Shown here piece by piece: positions 1 through 9,122 of a DNA stretch of 64,000 nucleotides. Each line of letters starts with the position of its first letter. The first letter of the stretch is position 1. The position numbers were made by a program, and so were the translations under genes. Below the pieces are notes generated by a model, which saw only the letters and a list, made by a program, of their open reading frames with translations, did not search any database and was not told the origin of the DNA. Source of the stretch: Chitinophagaceae bacterium (GTDB lineage: Bacteria; Bacteroidota; Bacteroidia; Chitinophagales; Chitinophagaceae); the NCBI GenBank assembly GCA_023251255.1, contig JAHEZD010000009.1, positions 1 to 64,000 of the forward strand, given 5' to 3'.

Positions 1-2
1 TC

Positions 3-923
3 TCGGACCTGGTTGTTCAACCACTCGACCTCTTCTTGGTACTTTTTATTTCCTTCATTGCTTTTGATAGGCTCAATTTTCCATCCGATTTGGATTTCAA
101 AATTTATAAGGTTACGGTAAAGGATATTATTGAATGCATTGTCAATGGCACGCTGGTGGTTGCATTTATTTGGCTATGCCTCCGTATAATGGACTTCATT
201 GCCATGATCATGGAAGAAAAGGCCAATCAGTCCAGTGATTTAAGTGACAACCAGCTCATTGTTTTCTTTAAGGACTTCTTTAAAGTAATCCTGGTGATTA
301 TCGGAATTTTGCTGGTACTCCGTTTTTCCTTCCACAAAAACATTGGTAATTTATTGACGGGGTTAAGTATTGTTGGTGCTGCTATTGCATTGGCCACCAG
401 GGAGAGCCTGGAAAACCTGATTGCATCGTTCATCATCTTCTTTGATAAGCCATTTATCATGGGTGATGTGGTGAAAGTGCAAAACTTTACAGGTACCATC
501 GAAAAAATTGGATTGAGGAGTACAAGGATCAGAACGGAGAGCAAGACCTATATTACGGTACCCAACAAGCAAATGGTGGACAGCATCCTGGACAATGTGA
601 CCCTTCGTACGCAGCGTAAAGTGGAACTGCGTTTGGAACTTGCTTTATCTGCCACGGCTGCACAATTAAAAGCATTAACACCTGCTATTAAAACTATTTT
701 GCAGCATTATGAAGCTATTGAAAATTACAGTGCCTATTTAATGGACACGGGTAAGAATGCCCACATTTTTGCGGTGGATTATTATACTGTAATGCCGCAG
801 GAAATGAGTGAGTTCAATGTACTCCGCGAAGAGGTAAACTTGGCCATCATCCAACTACTTGAAACATCCAAGATAGAGCTGGCTGCTTCCAATACTGAAA
901 TTAAAGTGCACAATGTAAGCTGA
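3..923 (+). CDS. MscS-family mechanosensitive ion channel, 5' end cut off by the window
   Basis: Small-conductance mechanosensitive channel of the inner membrane, expected to release solutes on hypo-osmotic shock. The frame is open from the first complete codon, so the true start probably lies upstream; an in-frame TTG at 36 is only a possible start. Three or four hydrophobic segments come first. The pore-lining helix region (LLTGLSIVGAAIALA) follows, then the MscS beta domain (GDVVKV, then FTGTIEKIGLRSTRI, then VPNKQM) and a C-terminal alpha/beta domain. This order is typical of MscS/YnaI-type channels. The stop overlaps the next start by one base (TGATG), so the two genes are probably co-translated. 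The family call is firm; the substrate and gating trigger are not visible. Confidence 0.88.
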   Translation, partial: SDLVVQPLDLFLVLFISFIAFDRLNFPSDLDFKIYKVTVKDIIECIVNGTLVVAFIWLCLRIMDFIAMIMEEKANQSSDLSDNQLIVFFKDFFKVILVIIGILLVLRFSFHKNIGNLLTGLSIVGAAIALATRESLENLIASFIIFFDKPFIMGDVVKVQNFTGTIEKIGLRSTRIRTESKTYITVPNKQMVDSILDNVTLRTQRKVELRLELALSATAAQLKALTPAIKTILQHYEAIENYSAYLMDTGKNAHIFAVDYYTVMPQEMSEFNVLREEVNLAIIQLLETSKIELAASNTEIKVHNVS

Positions 924-2950
924 TGGAGTTAACCCAATCTTCACCTTGGTCAGCTAAAAACATCTTGCTCCTTGCAATGTTGGTGCTTATTGCCAATTGG
1001 TTCTTCAGTTTTCAACTGGTTTGCTTAAAGGACGATAATTCTTTTTACTACATGCCCGTTCGCATGTATTTAAGCGATGCCTTGCATACGGAGGGCATTC
1101 CCTATTGGAACCCTTATTTAATGAGTGGTGTGCCGCAACATGCAGATATTCAAGGAGCAGTCTGGAACCCGATTGCTTTTATTTTAGCTTATGTTTTTCA
1201 TTACAACCATACTTGCTTTCTCTTTGAATACCTGCTGTATATTTTCATTGCGGCTGCTGGTATGTGGAGGTTGGTATCATTGGTTACAAAAGATAAGCAG
1301 GGATTACTGGCAGCAGTAGTTATTTATACTTGTTGCGGTTTTGTTTCAGGTATTTCCAATTTCATCAACTGGACAGCTTCATTGGCATTCATACCTTGGA
1401 TGTTTTATTGCCTTTACACCTTATTGCAGGAGCCATCATTAAGAAAAGCTGGTTGGCTTGGATTTGTTTGTTGGCTGATGATTGTGTGCGGCTATCCTGC
1501 ATTTTTTATTTATGCAGCTTATTGCATGCTGGCCATTTTTATTTGGCAGTCATGGCATCAAATAAAAACTGGTAATGCCAAATCCGTTGTTAAATTGATT
1601 AAGTATTTATTTCTTGCAGGAGCTATTTGTTTTGTATTGACATTGCCTGCATTCTTTTCTTATATTGAATTTTTCCCCTTTTATAGCCGTGGGCATGATT
1701 TGGCAACCGATGTGCCTTATAGGGACTGTTTCTATCCCCAATTTCTAACGTCATTGTTTATACCAACAAGCGTTTATAACAAAACATTTGATGTGCTTTG
1801 CCATTCGGCCAACAGGGATATCTACTTTGGCATCATCCCATTATTGATGTTGGTTCTATGGGTTTCCAATTTTAGAGCAAACAGCAAAGGCTTAGCAAAA
1901 CTATTTGTTGGTATTGCCATTTTTACCTTCGTATTTCTCTTTGGCTTCCTTACTCCATTGGGAAACCTAGTTTACAAAATGCTGCCTTTAATGGGCTCGT
2001 TTAAATGGAGTGCAGCGGCAAGGATTTTTTTAATCATGCTTTTTATTCTGGCAGTTGCCCTTCAAGTAAAGCAGATTAATTCCGATGGGTTGACGAAAAA
2101 GAAAATCAAGCTATTACAAATAGGCCTTGCTGTTTCGTTTATTGGGGTGCTTGCTGTTTTCCTGTTTGTCCATCAATGCTATTTGTTTGAAACACCTATC
2201 CATAAAAGGATATTTGAACTGAATGCCATTGTGCAGGCAACATTGCTTTTATTGATTTTTATTTTCCTCAAGAAAATATTCAGTAACAAGAAATGGATGC
2301 TTGTATTTGTTGTCATTGACTTGCTTGTCAATTACAGTATTGGTATGGCCATGACAGGAGTGGGGAATGTGAAGCCTACCGTGTTCAATCAGTATGCTAA
2401 AGAATTTTATAAGGAGAAGCCGGATACCTATTTGAACAGGCCGTTAGCAGAGAACCGAAAGTATTATATGTTTGACCCATGGCATAACCATAACGCCAGC
2501 AAGATATTAAATGGTGCCACTTTCTTGGAATCCAACACGGTTTTCTCGACTTATGAAAAACGTTTTATTGTGGATACCGCCAGCGAGAAACTACTGAGGG
2601 ACCATGCTTTTGCTTTTTCAAACGATGTACGTTCCTTACAGATAGAGGCTATCCTCCTCACCTATACAACTATTGATGTGAAGGTGAGGTGCAGCAATGC
2701 TGGCAGCATCATCCTTCAGCAGAACAATTATTTCCGGTGGAAAGAAAAAAGCAACCTGCCCATTCATACGTATGAAAACTGTTTCATGATGTTACCTGTA
2801 CAGGAAGGGGTAAATGAGCTACACCTTTACTATGATAAGGGTAATTATCCCTTATTGACCATAATAAGCGTTACTGCATTAATCATACTTTTGGTATTTC
2901 TATTTTTTGGTAACACCAAAAAAATACTGTCCACCCAAAGGCAGCCATGA
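923..2950 (+). CDS. YfhO-family polytopic membrane protein (putative GT-C type glycosyltransferase)
   Basis: Large integral membrane protein of 675 residues with about a dozen hydrophobic segments and a periplasmic C-terminal domain (roughly residues 480-640) before a last membrane helix. The early loop with YWNPYLMSGVPQHAD resembles the N-terminal motif of YfhO/GT-C proteins, where acidic and proline-rich loop residues bind a lipid-linked sugar. Bacillus subtilis YfhO decorates teichoic acid; the acceptor in Bacteroidota is unknown. It starts inside the stop codon of the MscS gene. Its 3' end runs about 50 bases into the 3' end of the convergent methyltransferase gene. The family call is fairly safe; the glycosyltransferase role is inference. 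Confidence 0.72.
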   Translation: MELTQSSPWSAKNILLLAMLVLIANWFFSFQLVCLKDDNSFYYMPVRMYLSDALHTEGIPYWNPYLMSGVPQHADIQGAVWNPIAFILAYVFHYNHTCFLFEYLLYIFIAAAGMWRLVSLVTKDKQGLLAAVVIYTCCGFVSGISNFINWTASLAFIPWMFYCLYTLLQEPSLRKAGWLGFVCWLMIVCGYPAFFIYAAYCMLAIFIWQSWHQIKTGNAKSVVKLIKYLFLAGAICFVLTLPAFFSYIEFFPFYSRGHDLATDVPYRDCFYPQFLTSLFIPTSVYNKTFDVLCHSANRDIYFGIIPLLMLVLWVSNFRANSKGLAKLFVGIAIFTFVFLFGFLTPLGNLVYKMLPLMGSFKWSAAARIFLIMLFILAVALQVKQINSDGLTKKKIKLLQIGLAVSFIGVLAVFLFVHQCYLFETPIHKRIFELNAIVQATLLLLIFIFLKKIFSNKKWMLVFVVIDLLVNYSIGMAMTGVGNVKPTVFNQYAKEFYKEKPDTYLNRPLAENRKYYMFDPWHNHNASKILNGATFLESNTVFSTYEKRFIVDTASEKLLRDHAFAFSNDVRSLQIEAILLTYTTIDVKVRCSNAGSIILQQNNYFRWKEKSNLPIHTYENCFMMLPVQEGVNELHLYYDKGNYPLLTIISVTALIILLVFLFFGNTKKILSTQRQP

Positions 2951-3586
2951 GAGGTATTTTTCCAGAGGATGGAGTATTTTCAACCATTTCCAACCCGGTA
3001 AGAAGACAACGTAATTGATGAAGCTGATAGTAAAACCCTGTTTCTTGAAGATCTTTTTGAAATGTGATGCAGTAAGCAAATGTGCATTGCCATCAAAGGT
3101 GCAGGTCTTCACCAAATATTGGGTACCGGGATTGAAAGGATTATGCTCAAAGAGGTACAGACGCCCACCTTTCTTCAATACCCGTTTGGCCTCGTTCATC
3201 AGTGCTTCATGCTGGTTCAACGGTACATGGTGAAAGATGCAGGCAATAAAAATGGCATCGAAACTTTCATCTTCAAACGGCACTTGCCTGCCATCAAACC
3301 ATTGGAAGTTGGTATTGGGTGCATGTTTCAATTTGGCCACATCGATACTTTCCTGAGAAACTTCTATTGCTTCGATTTTCCAGAGGGGGAAATAACGGAA
3401 CATGTATTCTGCTGTATAGCCATCACCACAGCCCAAGTCCAATAAGCGCAGAGGTTTGTTGGGTTCATATTTGGCCAGCCATTGCATTTTTACATCTACA
3501 AAATGCAGGCTGTCAAAGCCGGTGAATTTTAAGTTCTCATTATGTAGTTGCCTGTAATCTTTTGCGTATTGGTCAAATTCAGCCAT
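2900..3586 (-). CDS. class I SAM-dependent methyltransferase
   Basis: Rossmann-fold methyltransferase of the Methyltransf_11/25 type. Motif I is LDLGCGDG (near residue 50 of the shorter form), motif II contains IEAIEVSQ, the FDAIF strand corresponds to motif IV, and a post-motif has VLKKGGRLYLFEHNP. The start at MAEFDQYAKDY is preferred over one twelve codons upstream because the extra residues are not conserved-looking. The substrate cannot be read from sequence; the family includes quinone, lipid and small-molecule methyltransferases. It lies 40 bases downstream of the thioredoxin-like lipoprotein in the same direction, and its 3' end overlaps the convergent YfhO gene, so neither gene has its own spacer terminator. 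Confidence 0.82.
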   Translation of the reverse strand: MAEFDQYAKDYRQLHNENLKFTGFDSLHFVDVKMQWLAKYEPNKPLRLLDLGCGDGYTAEYMFRYFPLWKIEAIEVSQESIDVAKLKHAPNTNFQWFDGRQVPFEDESFDAIFIACIFHHVPLNQHEALMNEAKRVLKKGGRLYLFEHNPFNPGTQYLVKTCTFDGNAHLLTASHFKKIFKKQGFTISFINYVVFLPGWKWLKILHPLEKYLSWLPLGGQYFFGVTKK

Positions 3587-3626
3587 GTATGCAAATGTGC
3601 ATGATGTAAAACAAATGAGCAATTGT

Positions 3627-4175
3627 TTATTGGATCCTGCTCACAATTTCGCCTAATTCCTTATCGGGAGTTCCAGTTTTGCCATATTCAATTACCCTTC
3701 CCAATTCATTGCCTGCGTTATCAACCGCAATGAAGGTGGGCACGTTCGTAATCCTGTATTTTGTGTGGAGCTTGAAACTTGTTGTTTTTGCCCTATCAAC
3801 ACCAATCAAGAAAACCTTGTTAGCAGGGAAGCCGCTTTTGTCAATTAACTTATAAAATGTTGGCAATAGGTTCTGCGTGTCGTGGCACCATGTGCCCCCG
3901 AAAACAACCAAACTGAATTTGCCCTTGTTCTTTACAAAAGCTTCTATGGCATTGGCATCCGGTTGGGCATTCTTGAAGTTGTCATTGAACCATTTGAACG
4001 CAGTGTCGCTTTCAAGCAATTGACGGTTGATGATACCCTTTAAAATTTTTGCATTTCCTTCGTGGCCAGTATCCCTGCTTGTTTCATAGCTCACTTTGCT
4101 TAACTGTTTGAAAGGGCCTTTACTGCAGGAAGAAAGAAAAAATATGGTTGACAATAGAACCAAAATTCGTTTCAT
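3627..4175 (-). CDS. thioredoxin-fold lipoprotein
   Basis: Predicted lipoprotein: a short basic N-terminus, a hydrophobic stretch and lipobox LSSC with the lipidated cysteine at residue 17. The mature part has a thioredoxin fold: a FSLVVFGGTWCHDT strand-turn region and a later NVPTFIAVD strand with the cis-proline typical of thioredoxins. The active site reads WCHD, so only one of the two usual cysteines is present. A normal dithiol cycle is therefore doubtful; it may act as a peroxidase-like or structural thioredoxin in the envelope. It lies 13 bases downstream of the MerR gene on the same strand and is probably co-transcribed with it. Confidence 0.72.
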   Translation of the reverse strand: MKRILVLLSTIFFLSSCSKGPFKQLSKVSYETSRDTGHEGNAKILKGIINRQLLESDTAFKWFNDNFKNAQPDANAIEAFVKNKGKFSLVVFGGTWCHDTQNLLPTFYKLIDKSGFPANKVFLIGVDRAKTTSFKLHTKYRITNVPTFIAVDNAGNELGRVIEYGKTGTPDKELGEIVSRIQ

Positions 4176-4188
4176 ACAATCTAGTTAA

Positions 4189-4983
4189 TTAGTGGACAGC
4201 TAAGTTAGCCTTCAATTCCAACAAGAAGGAACGGAATTTTTGAAGTGATTGCGTAAGCTTGTAATTGGTATCGGCACCTTTCTTATTAGTTTTCAAATAT
4301 TGCTTGGCACCATCAATGGAGAACTTCCTGTTGCGGAGCAGGTAATAAATCATTTGCAGGTTCTTGATATCTTCCACGCGGAAATACCGGTCACCTTTCC
4401 TGTTCTTTCTTGGTTGGAGTATATCGAATTCAATTTCCCAGGCCCTGATCAGCGAACTGTTCACATTGAAAAACTTGGCTACTTCCCCAATTGAATAGTA
4501 CAATTTCTTGTTCAGGGTTTCATCATCAGGCACTCGTATTAAACCTACTTCGGCATCCATGTCCTTGAAGCTCTTGCGGCCCCTTTTTTTCAATGGGTTT
4601 GTTGGGTCGGCTGCTTTCTGCACTACCCTAACCTTCTCAATAAATACTTCTTTCCCCTCAATTGTTGGTGCGGTAGTAATACCGACAGGTAAAATGGGTT
4701 CTTTTACTGGTGTTGTTATAGTAACAGGTTTTGCCTTTATCCTTACATTGATCTTGCCGTCATTGAAAACTACATTGCTTGGTGCTGGTACAATTGATTC
4801 CTGAATGCTGGATGGTTCATATTCAATTGCAGGCATTGCAGCAACTGCCTGCTTCTCCTCAATCGCAGCAATCTCCATCTTTTCATCAGTAACCACTATT
4901 GCTGGTTCCTGCTCAGCAATTTTTTCTGGTTCAGCAAACATGCTGAAGAGGTCCAATTGCTGCAATGATTTTTTTTTAGCCAT
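4189..4983 (-). CDS. MerR-family transcriptional regulator with long N-terminal extension
   Basis: DNA-binding regulator. The MerR winged helix-turn-helix occupies residues 161-230 (YYSIGEVAKFFNV, SLIRAWE, then the wing with GDRYFRVEDIKNL). It is followed by a short helical tail. The first 160 residues are Pro/Ala/Glu/Lys-rich and look disordered. Bacteroidota have many such MerR proteins that lack a known effector domain; the target is unknown. The start is the ATG followed by a lysine-rich run. The upstream spacer to the divergent dehydrogenase gene is about 170 bases and may hold both promoters, but I could not identify convincing boxes there. Confidence 0.82.
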   Translation of the reverse strand: MAKKKSLQQLDLFSMFAEPEKIAEQEPAIVVTDEKMEIAAIEEKQAVAAMPAIEYEPSSIQESIVPAPSNVVFNDGKINVRIKAKPVTITTPVKEPILPVGITTAPTIEGKEVFIEKVRVVQKAADPTNPLKKRGRKSFKDMDAEVGLIRVPDDETLNKKLYYSIGEVAKFFNVNSSLIRAWEIEFDILQPRKNRKGDRYFRVEDIKNLQMIYYLLRNRKFSIDGAKQYLKTNKKGADTNYKLTQSLQKFRSFLLELKANLAVH

Positions 4984-5154
4984 AATGTAAAAGTAGCAAA
5001 CAGTAAAGGCTTATACCGTTAGATGAACAATGGGTGGAAAAGTTTTAGCTTTTTGTTGATGATAAGATGGCAGCAGCAGGTCAACAACAATTTTTTGCTA
5101 CCTTATTCATTTGCGCCTGCTAATTGAATTGCTTCGGGCCTGTATCTTGCGTGT

Positions 5155-6003
5155 ATGAACAACATACATACTATCTGCGTTTGCGGTGCAGGCACTATGG
5201 GAAGTGGTATTGCACAAGTGTCAGCACAGGCTGGCTTCAATACCATACAGTTTGATGTGAATGGGGCCATGTTGGAGAAAAGTAAGGCTGGCATTGAAAA
5301 AAGCTTGCAATTTTTGACCGACAAACAAAAAATAAGTACCGAAGAAAAGGATGCCATCCTTAAAAGGATATTGTTCACTTCAAACATCCAACAATGTGTT
5401 GCAGATGTCTGTATTGAAGCCATCATAGAAAAGAAGGATGCCAAGGTTTCCCTGTTCAACGACCTGATAAAAGTAAACGGTGCACAAACTATTCTTGCTA
5501 CCAACACCTCTTCGATTTCTGTTAATGATATTGCTGCAGGAGTAAGTACCCCTTCGAATATAGTTGGTATGCATTTCTTCAACCCTGCAACCATCATGAA
5601 ATTGGTGGAAGTCATCAAGGGAAATCAAACAAGTGATGCTACCGTTGAAACAATTATGACCCTTTGCAAGCGCATGAACAAGGTACCTGTGGTTTGTAAG
5701 GATGCCCCGGGCTTTATTGTGAACAGGGTGGCAAGGCACTATTATCTAGAAGCTATGAAGCTTATTGAGCTTAACTTGGCAACGGTTGAAACGGTTGATG
5801 CTATCATGGAAGCAACTGGGTTCAAGATGGGACCGTTCAAGCTCATGGACTTAATTGGTATGGACATTAACTTTGGCGTAAGCCATATTGTTTGGGAGGC
5901 ACTGGGCAAACCTGAGAGGCTTACACCTTCCATTGTCCAGCAACAGAAAGTAGAAGCCGGTGACCTGGGAAGGAAAACAGGCAATGGTTTTTACAAATAT
6001 TGA
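5155..6003 (+). CDS. hbd: 3-hydroxyacyl-CoA / 3-hydroxybutyryl-CoA dehydrogenase
   Basis: NAD(P)-dependent dehydrogenase that interconverts 3-hydroxyacyl-CoA and 3-oxoacyl-CoA, in beta-oxidation or butyrate/PHB-type metabolism in the cytoplasm. The N-terminal Rossmann fold has the GAGTMGSGIA nucleotide loop at residues 9-18. The catalytic region shows NTSSISV and the HFFNPA motif with the active-site histidine. The C-terminal helical dimerisation domain contains GFIVNRV and ends in GRKTGNGFYKY, as in the 282-residue stand-alone enzymes. Length matches the family closely. It is monocistronic-looking; the next gene is 69 bases on and unrelated. Whether the physiological substrate is C4 or longer cannot be told from sequence. 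Confidence 0.9.
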   Translation: MNNIHTICVCGAGTMGSGIAQVSAQAGFNTIQFDVNGAMLEKSKAGIEKSLQFLTDKQKISTEEKDAILKRILFTSNIQQCVADVCIEAIIEKKDAKVSLFNDLIKVNGAQTILATNTSSISVNDIAAGVSTPSNIVGMHFFNPATIMKLVEVIKGNQTSDATVETIMTLCKRMNKVPVVCKDAPGFIVNRVARHYYLEAMKLIELNLATVETVDAIMEATGFKMGPFKLMDLIGMDINFGVSHIVWEALGKPERLTPSIVQQQKVEAGDLGRKTGNGFYKY

Positions 6004-6072
6004 CCATTCATCCATTCCTTTTCAAATAATCCTTCTTCATTTATTTAATTTTCATTCCTCAACCGAAACTAC

Positions 6073-7845
6073 ATGAAAAAGATGCTTCTCCTTTTTACTG
6101 CTATTGTTATTATTACTAGCTGCAAACTTTCCAGTACCAACCAGCACGAAGAAGACAATAAGGAGCTTTCTGCCCTTTTCGATAAGTATTACAAGGAAAG
6201 ACTGGAGCTCTTCCCTTTGGAATCAACACAGAATGGGGACAGCATCCTCAACGATAAAATGTATGTGGACTTTACAGACGGCTATCGGAGCAAGTTGAAA
6301 GACTTTTACAGCAGGTACTTAGCATTTGTAAAATCATTTGATAGGGAAAACTTGAATGCCAACGATAGGATCAGTTATGACATCTTCAAACGTGAAATGG
6401 AAATGAGTATTGAGGGCCTTTCCTTTCACGACAATTATATCCCTTTCCAACAGTTTTGGGGGCTGCCATTGACCATGGGCCAATTGGGCAGTGGTGATGG
6501 CAACCAATCCTTTAAAACCAAAAAGGACTATAGTGACTGGTTGGCAAGGGCAACGGTATTTGGTGCTTGGGCAGATAGTGCCATCACCTATTTCAGGAAA
6601 GGGATAGCAGCCAATTATGTACTACCTGCAATATTGGTTACCAAAATGATTCCTCAAATGGAAGCTATGGTTGTGGCAGACCCTACAAAGAGTTTGTTTT
6701 ATGCACCCCTTCATAAAATGCCGGCTGCCGTAGCTGCGGATTCAATTGCTTTGGCAAAACAATACGAACAGCTTATTGCAGCAACCATCGTCCCTTCCTA
6801 TAAAAAACTGGCAGATTTTTTAAAGAACGAATACTTGCCAAAGGCAAGGGCAACTACAGGCATCAATGCACTGTCAGAAGGCGGTGCTTACTACAAATAC
6901 CTTGTCCGTTTCTGGACAACGACAAACAAGACCACGGATGAAATTTACAATACTGGATTGAGTGAAGTAAAACGCATACGCGATGAAATGGAGCGTGTTA
7001 AAACCGAAGTGAAGTTCAATGGCGACCTGAAGGCCTTCTTTGAGTTCATGAAAACCGATAAGCAGTTCATGCCCTATAAAACACCTGCCGAAGTATTGGG
7101 TGCATTTGCTGCCATCCAGAAAAAAATTGACCCCAAATTGAAGGACATGTTTGGTCGCGTACCAAAAACACCTTTTGAAATCCGCCAAACGGAGGCCTTC
7201 CGTGCAGCCAGTGCCAGTGCAGAGTACAATCAGGGCAGCGCTGATGGAAAACGTCCGGGTATCTTTTATGTACCTATTTTGGATGCTACCAAATTCAATA
7301 CGACCAGTGGTATGGAAAGCCTGTTTTTGCACGAAGCGATTCCCGGTCACCATTACCAAATTTCCCTTCAGCAGGAAAATGATAAACTTCCCGGCTTTAG
7401 GAGGTTCAGTTGGTATGGTGCCTACGGTGAAGGTTGGGCTTTATATTGCGAAAGCTTGGGCAAGGAACTTGGCTGCTATACAGATCCTTACCAGTACATG
7501 GGAGCCTTGGGCGACGAAATCCATAGGGGGATCCGTTTGGTAGTGGATGTGGCCATGCATACAGGCAAAATGACCCGTGAAGAGGCCATTAAATACATGA
7601 TGGACAATGAAGCCATTAGCGAAGAAGGGGCCACTGCCGAAATAGAGCGCTACATGGCCATACCTGCACAGGCATTGAGTTACAAGACAGGTGCTTTGAA
7701 AATCAAGGAGCTCCGTGAAAAATACAAGCAACAATTGGGTGACAAGTTCAAACTTGCTGCTTTCCATGATGAGCTGCTGAAAGATGGCTGCATGCCTTTG
7801 GAAGTAATTGAACGGAAGATGGATGATTGGGCAAAGGGGCAGTAA
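6073..7845 (+). CDS. DUF885-family lipoprotein (putative metallopeptidase)
   Basis: Predicted envelope lipoprotein of 590 residues with lipobox IITSC and the modified cysteine at residue 17. The rest is the all-helical DUF885 fold. The key site is HEAIPGHH near residues 420-427, a HExxxGHH-type metal-binding motif. A downstream EGWALYCE contributes the third ligand region, as in gluzincin-like carboxypeptidase folds. DUF885 proteins are annotated as putative dipeptidases or oligopeptidases, but few have been tested. A strong hairpin terminator lies 75 bases beyond the stop. Family is certain from the motif pair; peptidase activity is likely but unproven. Confidence 0.85.
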   Translation: MKKMLLLFTAIVIITSCKLSSTNQHEEDNKELSALFDKYYKERLELFPLESTQNGDSILNDKMYVDFTDGYRSKLKDFYSRYLAFVKSFDRENLNANDRISYDIFKREMEMSIEGLSFHDNYIPFQQFWGLPLTMGQLGSGDGNQSFKTKKDYSDWLARATVFGAWADSAITYFRKGIAANYVLPAILVTKMIPQMEAMVVADPTKSLFYAPLHKMPAAVAADSIALAKQYEQLIAATIVPSYKKLADFLKNEYLPKARATTGINALSEGGAYYKYLVRFWTTTNKTTDEIYNTGLSEVKRIRDEMERVKTEVKFNGDLKAFFEFMKTDKQFMPYKTPAEVLGAFAAIQKKIDPKLKDMFGRVPKTPFEIRQTEAFRAASASAEYNQGSADGKRPGIFYVPILDATKFNTTSGMESLFLHEAIPGHHYQISLQQENDKLPGFRRFSWYGAYGEGWALYCESLGKELGCYTDPYQYMGALGDEIHRGIRLVVDVAMHTGKMTREEAIKYMMDNEAISEEGATAEIERYMAIPAQALSYKTGALKIKELREKYKQQLGDKFKLAAFHDELLKDGCMPLEVIERKMDDWAKGQ

Positions 7846-7920
7846 ACAACTTTATATGGCAGATTGCGATGATTAGACTGCGACTAAGCCACACTATTGC
7901 ACTAGAGATTTTGAATTTTA

Positions 7921-7958
7921 AAGGTGAAGAAGCGAAATCCCATTTCTTCACCTTTTTT
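7921..7958 (+). terminator. intrinsic terminator after the DUF885 gene
   Basis: Perfect 11-bp stem (AAGGTGAAGAA at 7921-7931 with TTCTTCACCTT at 7944-7954) around a 12-base loop, running directly into a run of six T. It is placed to end transcription of the plus-strand peptidase gene. Confidence 0.85.
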
Positions 7959-8258
7959 CGTATTATGAGTTTCAAAATAACATGTTTATGCAAATCATCA
8001 GAAGCATACAAAACAGGATTTATGAATTAAGGGGGGAAGGGTCATATTGGATAGGGATGCAGGAAATAAAGGAAAAACCCGGTCAGCATGATGGACAGCT
8101 CAATGAAATTTATGATACCATGGAAACCTCTTGAATGAAAAAGCTACACAGAGACAATGGGACAATTGGGAAAGAATTGGCTTTAAAAGGTAACCATCGG
8201 TGCCTTGATCAACTTCTACAGAAGTAGTCTTTAAATAAAACAAGAACATCAAATCAAA
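7959..8258. other. 300-bp spacer without a supported gene
   Basis: Only two tiny open frames of about 25-30 codons occur (near 8058 and 8134). Neither has a recognisable product or a convincing ribosome binding site. No repeat or RNA structure was identified beyond the terminator at its left edge. Confidence 0.5.
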
Positions 8259-8525
8259 TTAGCTTTCTTTTTCACCATTCACCGGTAAAGCTTTTTCCGG
8301 GAGAAAATCGCGTGGGGACATACTGAAATAATCGGCAAGGGCATTGATGTGCCTGATATTGTATTTTGAACCACTGTTGATGCTTTCGACATCCCTGACA
8401 AAGGACCTGGAAATCCCGATAATATTCCCAATACCTTCCTGCGTAAGTCCTTTCTTCATTCTCAAACTTCTTACAAAGTCTATTACATACTGGTCTATGG
8501 GTGCAATATTTTCTTGATTCTTCAT
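8259..8525 (-). CDS. small XRE-family helix-turn-helix regulator
   Basis: An 88-residue Cro/CI-type DNA-binding protein. The HTH spans about residues 12-70 (LRMKKGLTQEGIGNIIGIS, then FVRDVES for the recognition helix), followed by ALADYFSMSPRDFLP, which is the usual end of a single XRE domain. I start it at the ATG of MKNQENIAP rather than 18 codons upstream, because the extra residues are hydrophobic and unlike the family. It stands alone with no partner toxin or phage gene nearby. Its target is unknown. The spacers on both sides contain no other convincing coding sequence. Confidence 0.78.
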   Translation of the reverse strand: MKNQENIAPIDQYVIDFVRSLRMKKGLTQEGIGNIIGISRSFVRDVESINSGSKYNIRHINALADYFSMSPRDFLPEKALPVNGEKES

Positions 8526-9043
8526 CTGCCCATGAAATACGTCAAGAAAAAAAAATATCATGGCACCCATACACGCCATTTAAAACATTTCATTATATTC
8601 GTTTTATTATTATTTTCTGTTTTTGACGGTACTGGGCCTGAGAAATCCGAGTCATGGAACAGGAAAGAAAAGCAAACACATTCGCTATACGCAAACCTCT
8701 AAGGGGCGGGTGCCTATTTTGTTATGGGGATATTTTCTCAGGTCTCAGTAATGAAACAATGGGCCCCGCTCTTTTACCCGTTTACACCCTCTCCCGGGGT
8801 GCCTTGCATAGGGTATTGCTTGGGTTACTTAGGAACCGCCTATCCTATTACAGGACATCGAAGCATGGTCATGGGCCACTGAACCACACACTTTGTACAG
8901 TTTGCAGGTGCGAGAACCTTGGCGGCGCTGGGCTGGTATTGGTGAAATCCAGTTCCATCAGCATTTCCGATGCGGCAGTTGCATGAAGCCCGTCACGTTT
9001 TTATGGCCAACGGAAAGAGTCTGGGCTCAAGCGATAAGGGGCA
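8526..9043. other. half-kilobase stretch with no recognisable gene
   Basis: Open frames here (for example on the plus strand at 8654-8986) give Ser/Arg/Gly-rich translations that match no family I know and lack a ribosome binding site. GC is slightly higher than in flanking spacers. The stretch may be decayed coding sequence, but I cannot name a parent. Confidence 0.4.
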
Positions 9044-9075
9044 TAAAAAAGCCACAACTTGAAAAAGCCGTGGCT
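9044..9075 (-). terminator. intrinsic terminator of the sigma/barrel/lipoprotein unit
   Basis: Read on the minus strand, AGCCAC (9070-9075) pairs with GTGGCT (9050-9055) and is followed at once by a run of six T (9044-9049). It lies about 48 bases past the stop of the small lipoprotein gene, so it would end the three-gene minus-strand unit that begins with the sigma factor. Confidence 0.6.
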
Positions 9076-9122
9076 ACACTAACTATTTGTCGTGTTACTG
9101 CTTGAGATAAAAGCCTCCTTAA

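Noticed and set aside
6874-7767. Minus-strand frames opposite the DUF885 gene
   Set aside because: The plus strand carries the complete metal-site motifs and lipoprotein signal; the antisense frames are shadows.
7895-7935. Third partial copy of the dispersed repeat (TTTTGAATTTTAAAGGTGAAG resembles its right end)
   Set aside because: Similarity is limited to about 20 bases and overlaps the terminator stem, so chance resemblance is likely.
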